DNA from: a virus
Virus record (IMG/VR): IMGVR_UViG_3300025671_000173
Coordinates: 1 to 39,194 of that record
Length of the DNA: 39,194 nucleotides
Direction: 5' to 3' (one strand)
Below are positions 37,124 to 39,194 of this stretch, piece by piece. A model generated the notes under the pieces. The model was given only the letters and a program-made list of their open reading frames with translations, did not search any database and was not told the origin of the DNA. Position numbers and translations under genes: made by a program. Position 1 is the stretch's first letter, and every line of letters starts with the position of its first letter.

Positions 37124-39109
37124 TTATGCTCCAAATCTCATAATACCATAAGCTGCAATACCTACTGTGTTTACAGATGTTACATCTTCTAGCGATGGTT
37201 GTCTAGTTCCACGCACTGTAATGATAGCATAATGCGTATCACTTCCAACAACTTCATTAGATTGTATTGGATAACTTATTTGCTCTACAACACCACGTAT
37301 AATTTCAGTAGGTTCAAATAACTCTAATGTTACAGATGTACCTTCTTTATCTCTTAATGCTCTATATAATGCTTCTCCTAAACCTTTAACACGTATCGGT
37401 TTTCTACCAGGTCTTTCTACTCTATCAGATATATTGATAGGTATTTGTGCAACTACAAGTTCTGGTCTTGCTAATGCACGAAACTGTACAGATTTGACTT
37501 CAGGAGTTGACACATTATTTGTACTTTTAAGAACTATTTTACCAACAATATACCTTGACACTTCTGCTATTTGTTTTTCTACATCTCCAGTACCAGATAT
37601 TTGTGTTAATGCTGAAACAAATGATGAATCATTAGGATTATTTAATGCTTCAAATTTAGTTGAGTATAATAATTCTACTTCTGTATTTGCAGGCATATTT
37701 ACTGTAGATATTTCTGCACCAACAAACTGTTTACTTTCTGCAGTAAAAAAATCTGCAGCAGATGTTATTAAATAACCTTCAGATTCATATGTAGATTGTT
37801 CTTTATATACGTCAGAACCCATACTTACCATTACAAACATTCCACCTGTTTGTGTAATTCCAGATATTGGACCTGTTCCTGTTGTTTGCAAATCTCTAGC
37901 CAAACCACCTGTTGGTAAATAGTATCGCCACAAATTTGCTTCGTTAGTTCCTTCTTGTACACCTATGTAAACACTATCTCTTGATGTAAACATAGATGTA
38001 GGTGTTGTATTTATACTATCTTCAACCCATTCTTTTACTAACTGTCTGTTAGCAAGTACATATAAATCATCAGCTGCTACAAGTTCTGCTCTGTACAAAC
38101 GTCCTATATTTCTAGTATTTTCTTTTGTACCAAAAAATATTATTCCTTCAGATGCTGCAAGAGAATGTACTTCTTCAAAAGGTATAGTTGATTGTCCTTG
38201 ATTAACAAATGTTCCACTAGATAATTTAAAAGAATATATATTACCATCAGTGCTTGCAGCTAATACTGCAGCTCCTGCATCAACAATGTCTGTTATTCTA
38301 TGTGTAGGTTCTACTTCAATTATTGCATCAGCAACAGCTAAATTAGATGCTGACCAACTATCAAAAGGATTAATATCCCAAACATGTTCTGCAGTGCCAT
38401 CATTTCCTGTAATCCATAATGTATTTTTTACAAACCATATACCTGTTAATCCACCATTACTAGTTTGAGAATTATTTAATTCAGTCCAAGTACTACCGTT
38501 ATAATATATTAACTGTGAACTTGATGTTCCATCTTTGGTAGTAAGATATAAACTATTTCCAAATGTAGCTATTCCAGTAAAATTATGTGTAGCACCATTA
38601 ACTGTATTATTAATTTCTGTCCAACTTTCAGCATCTGCAGAATACCATACGCTAGTACCATCTGTTACCCAAATAGTTCCATTTGTAGTTTGTGCTAAAT
38701 AATTATTATCACTAACAAAAGATGTACTAGCTCCTCTAACATTCATGTCAGCAGTTTGATGTAATAAATGTATATTGTAAGCTGTTTCATCATCTCCGTG
38801 AAATACATCAATACCTTTGCTATCCCAAAATCTATTTACATCATCTGGTTTACCATCACTTCTATGTGCTGTATCTAATCCTTGACCTGCATCAAATTTA
38901 TTTCTTGAATATATACGACCTAAGTTAGAAGTAAAATCTTCAGGATTTTGTTTAACATTAACTTGTTGTCCTGCTTGTACGTCAGATGATTGTATAGTCA
39001 TTTCACGATTAGGACCTACAGCAGTACGTAAATAAATATTATCTAATTGTAAATCATAACCATATCTTTTTGGGTTACGAATATTTGATGTAGTAGCTAC
39101 TCTAGGCAT
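37124..39109 (-). CDS. Tail protein with beta-propeller-like repeats, 661 aa
   Basis: After an N-terminal virion-type part (about 1-105), residues 120-430 contain repeated strands of the type TIWVTDGTSVWYSADAESWT, SLYLTTKDGTSSSQLIYYNG, IWFVKNTLWITGNDGTAEHV and IIFFGTKENTRNIGRLYRAE, a Kelch/BNR-like propeller. The final 180 residues form another beta-rich domain (VELLYSTKFEALNNPNDSSF onward). Likely a tail hub, nozzle or spike base that mediates host contact. It overlaps the upstream partial gene by one base. Confidence 0.72.
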   Translation of the reverse strand: MPRVATTSNIRNPKRYGYDLQLDNIYLRTAVGPNREMTIQSSDVQAGQQVNVKQNPEDFTSNLGRIYSRNKFDAGQGLDTAHRSDGKPDDVNRFWDSKGIDVFHGDDETAYNIHLLHQTADMNVRGASTSFVSDNNYLAQTTNGTIWVTDGTSVWYSADAESWTEINNTVNGATHNFTGIATFGNSLYLTTKDGTSSSQLIYYNGSTWTELNNSQTSNGGLTGIWFVKNTLWITGNDGTAEHVWDINPFDSWSASNLAVADAIIEVEPTHRITDIVDAGAAVLAASTDGNIYSFKLSSGTFVNQGQSTIPFEEVHSLAASEGIIFFGTKENTRNIGRLYRAELVAADDLYVLANRQLVKEWVEDSINTTPTSMFTSRDSVYIGVQEGTNEANLWRYYLPTGGLARDLQTTGTGPISGITQTGGMFVMVSMGSDVYKEQSTYESEGYLITSAADFFTAESKQFVGAEISTVNMPANTEVELLYSTKFEALNNPNDSSFVSALTQISGTGDVEKQIAEVSRYIVGKIVLKSTNNVSTPEVKSVQFRALARPELVVAQIPINISDRVERPGRKPIRVKGLGEALYRALRDKEGTSVTLELFEPTEIIRGVVEQISYPIQSNEVVGSDTHYAIITVRGTRQPSLEDVTSVNTVGIAAYGIMRFGA

Positions 39110-39194
39110 TAGGTAGGATACAATATACTATTTAACTGAACTGGTTCTGGATATTTAGACCTTAAATTACTTCTAGCTTGTTGTATTAATAACT
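39109..39194 (-). CDS. Tail-module gene, C-terminal 27 codons (partial)
   Basis: Visible end of a leftward gene that enters from the right edge: VLIQQARSNLRSKYPEPVQL then NSILYPT, followed by a TAATG junction with the 661-aa tail gene. The helical, basic segment is typical of tail or connector proteins, but too little is present to identify it. Confidence 0.6.
   Translation of the reverse strand, partial: LLIQQARSNLRSKYPEPVQLNSILYPT

Overview
This window is most of the genome of a tailed double-stranded DNA phage, AT-rich and gene-dense. Hallmark genes are a large terminase, a portal, a scaffold followed by the start of a major capsid protein, tail and fibre proteins, a holin, a lytic transglycosylase and a single-strand annealing recombinase. 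No integrase, repressor, tRNA, CRISPR array or insertion sequence was seen. The host cannot be fixed from sequence alone. GAAAGGA-type ribosome binding sites, two promoters placed exactly for leaderless transcripts (TATAAT, 7 nt, ATG), and a head module of a style I associate with actinobacterial phages suggest a low-GC aquatic actinobacterium. This is inference, and a marine or freshwater origin is also only inferred, from the fibre-module families.

Layout. Positions 1-16021 (minus strand) hold the head module, transcribed leftward from a good promoter at 16060-16088: terminase, portal, two small proteins, a 1907-aa virion protein, four mid-sized proteins (489, 475, 416, 343 aa), a structured non-coding stretch, the scaffold and the first 60 codons of the major capsid protein. 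Positions 16089-16385 are a gene-free divergent region. Positions 16386-28159 (plus strand) hold the early module: many very small genes separated by a family of hairpins, then a YubB-like protein, a MoxR-type AAA ATPase with a VWA partner, a metallophosphoesterase, a Rad52-like annealing protein, zinc-ribbon proteins, a transglycosylase and an HNH endonuclease. Positions 28170-39194 (minus strand) hold small basic proteins, the holin, a DUF5675 protein, fibres and tail proteins. Both ends cut through minus-strand genes. If the genome is circular or permuted, the two minus-strand blocks would be one late unit, and the rest of the capsid gene and more tail genes lie outside this window.

Most notable signal: the early region carries nine dispersed hairpins (16386-25079). 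Their stem sequences differ from copy to copy but always remain complementary. The terminal segment is always exactly 13 nt, usually with AC at positions 4-5. Most copies have a 3-nt 5' bulge, a 10-13 bp middle helix, a 1x1 mismatch and a basal helix. Nearly all lie just upstream of a ribosome binding site. The pattern amounts to natural compensatory variation and points to a shared RNA (or cruciform DNA) element, perhaps analogous to T7 early RNase III sites. In addition, three or four intergenic stretches of 110-250 nt (693-889, 17057-17165, 19994-20189, 23229-23480) fold into elaborate multi-helix structures that match no RNA family I recognise.

How the parts may work together: early transcription starts near 16318 and yields a polycistron punctuated by the hairpins. 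Translation is coupled through GAGGAGGAATAATG junctions, which leave acidic Glu-rich protein tails. The recombination and nuclease genes (SSAP, metallophosphoesterase, HNH) process DNA. Late genes then build and fill the capsid using a terminase that carries its own zinc-finger and helix-turn-helix domains.
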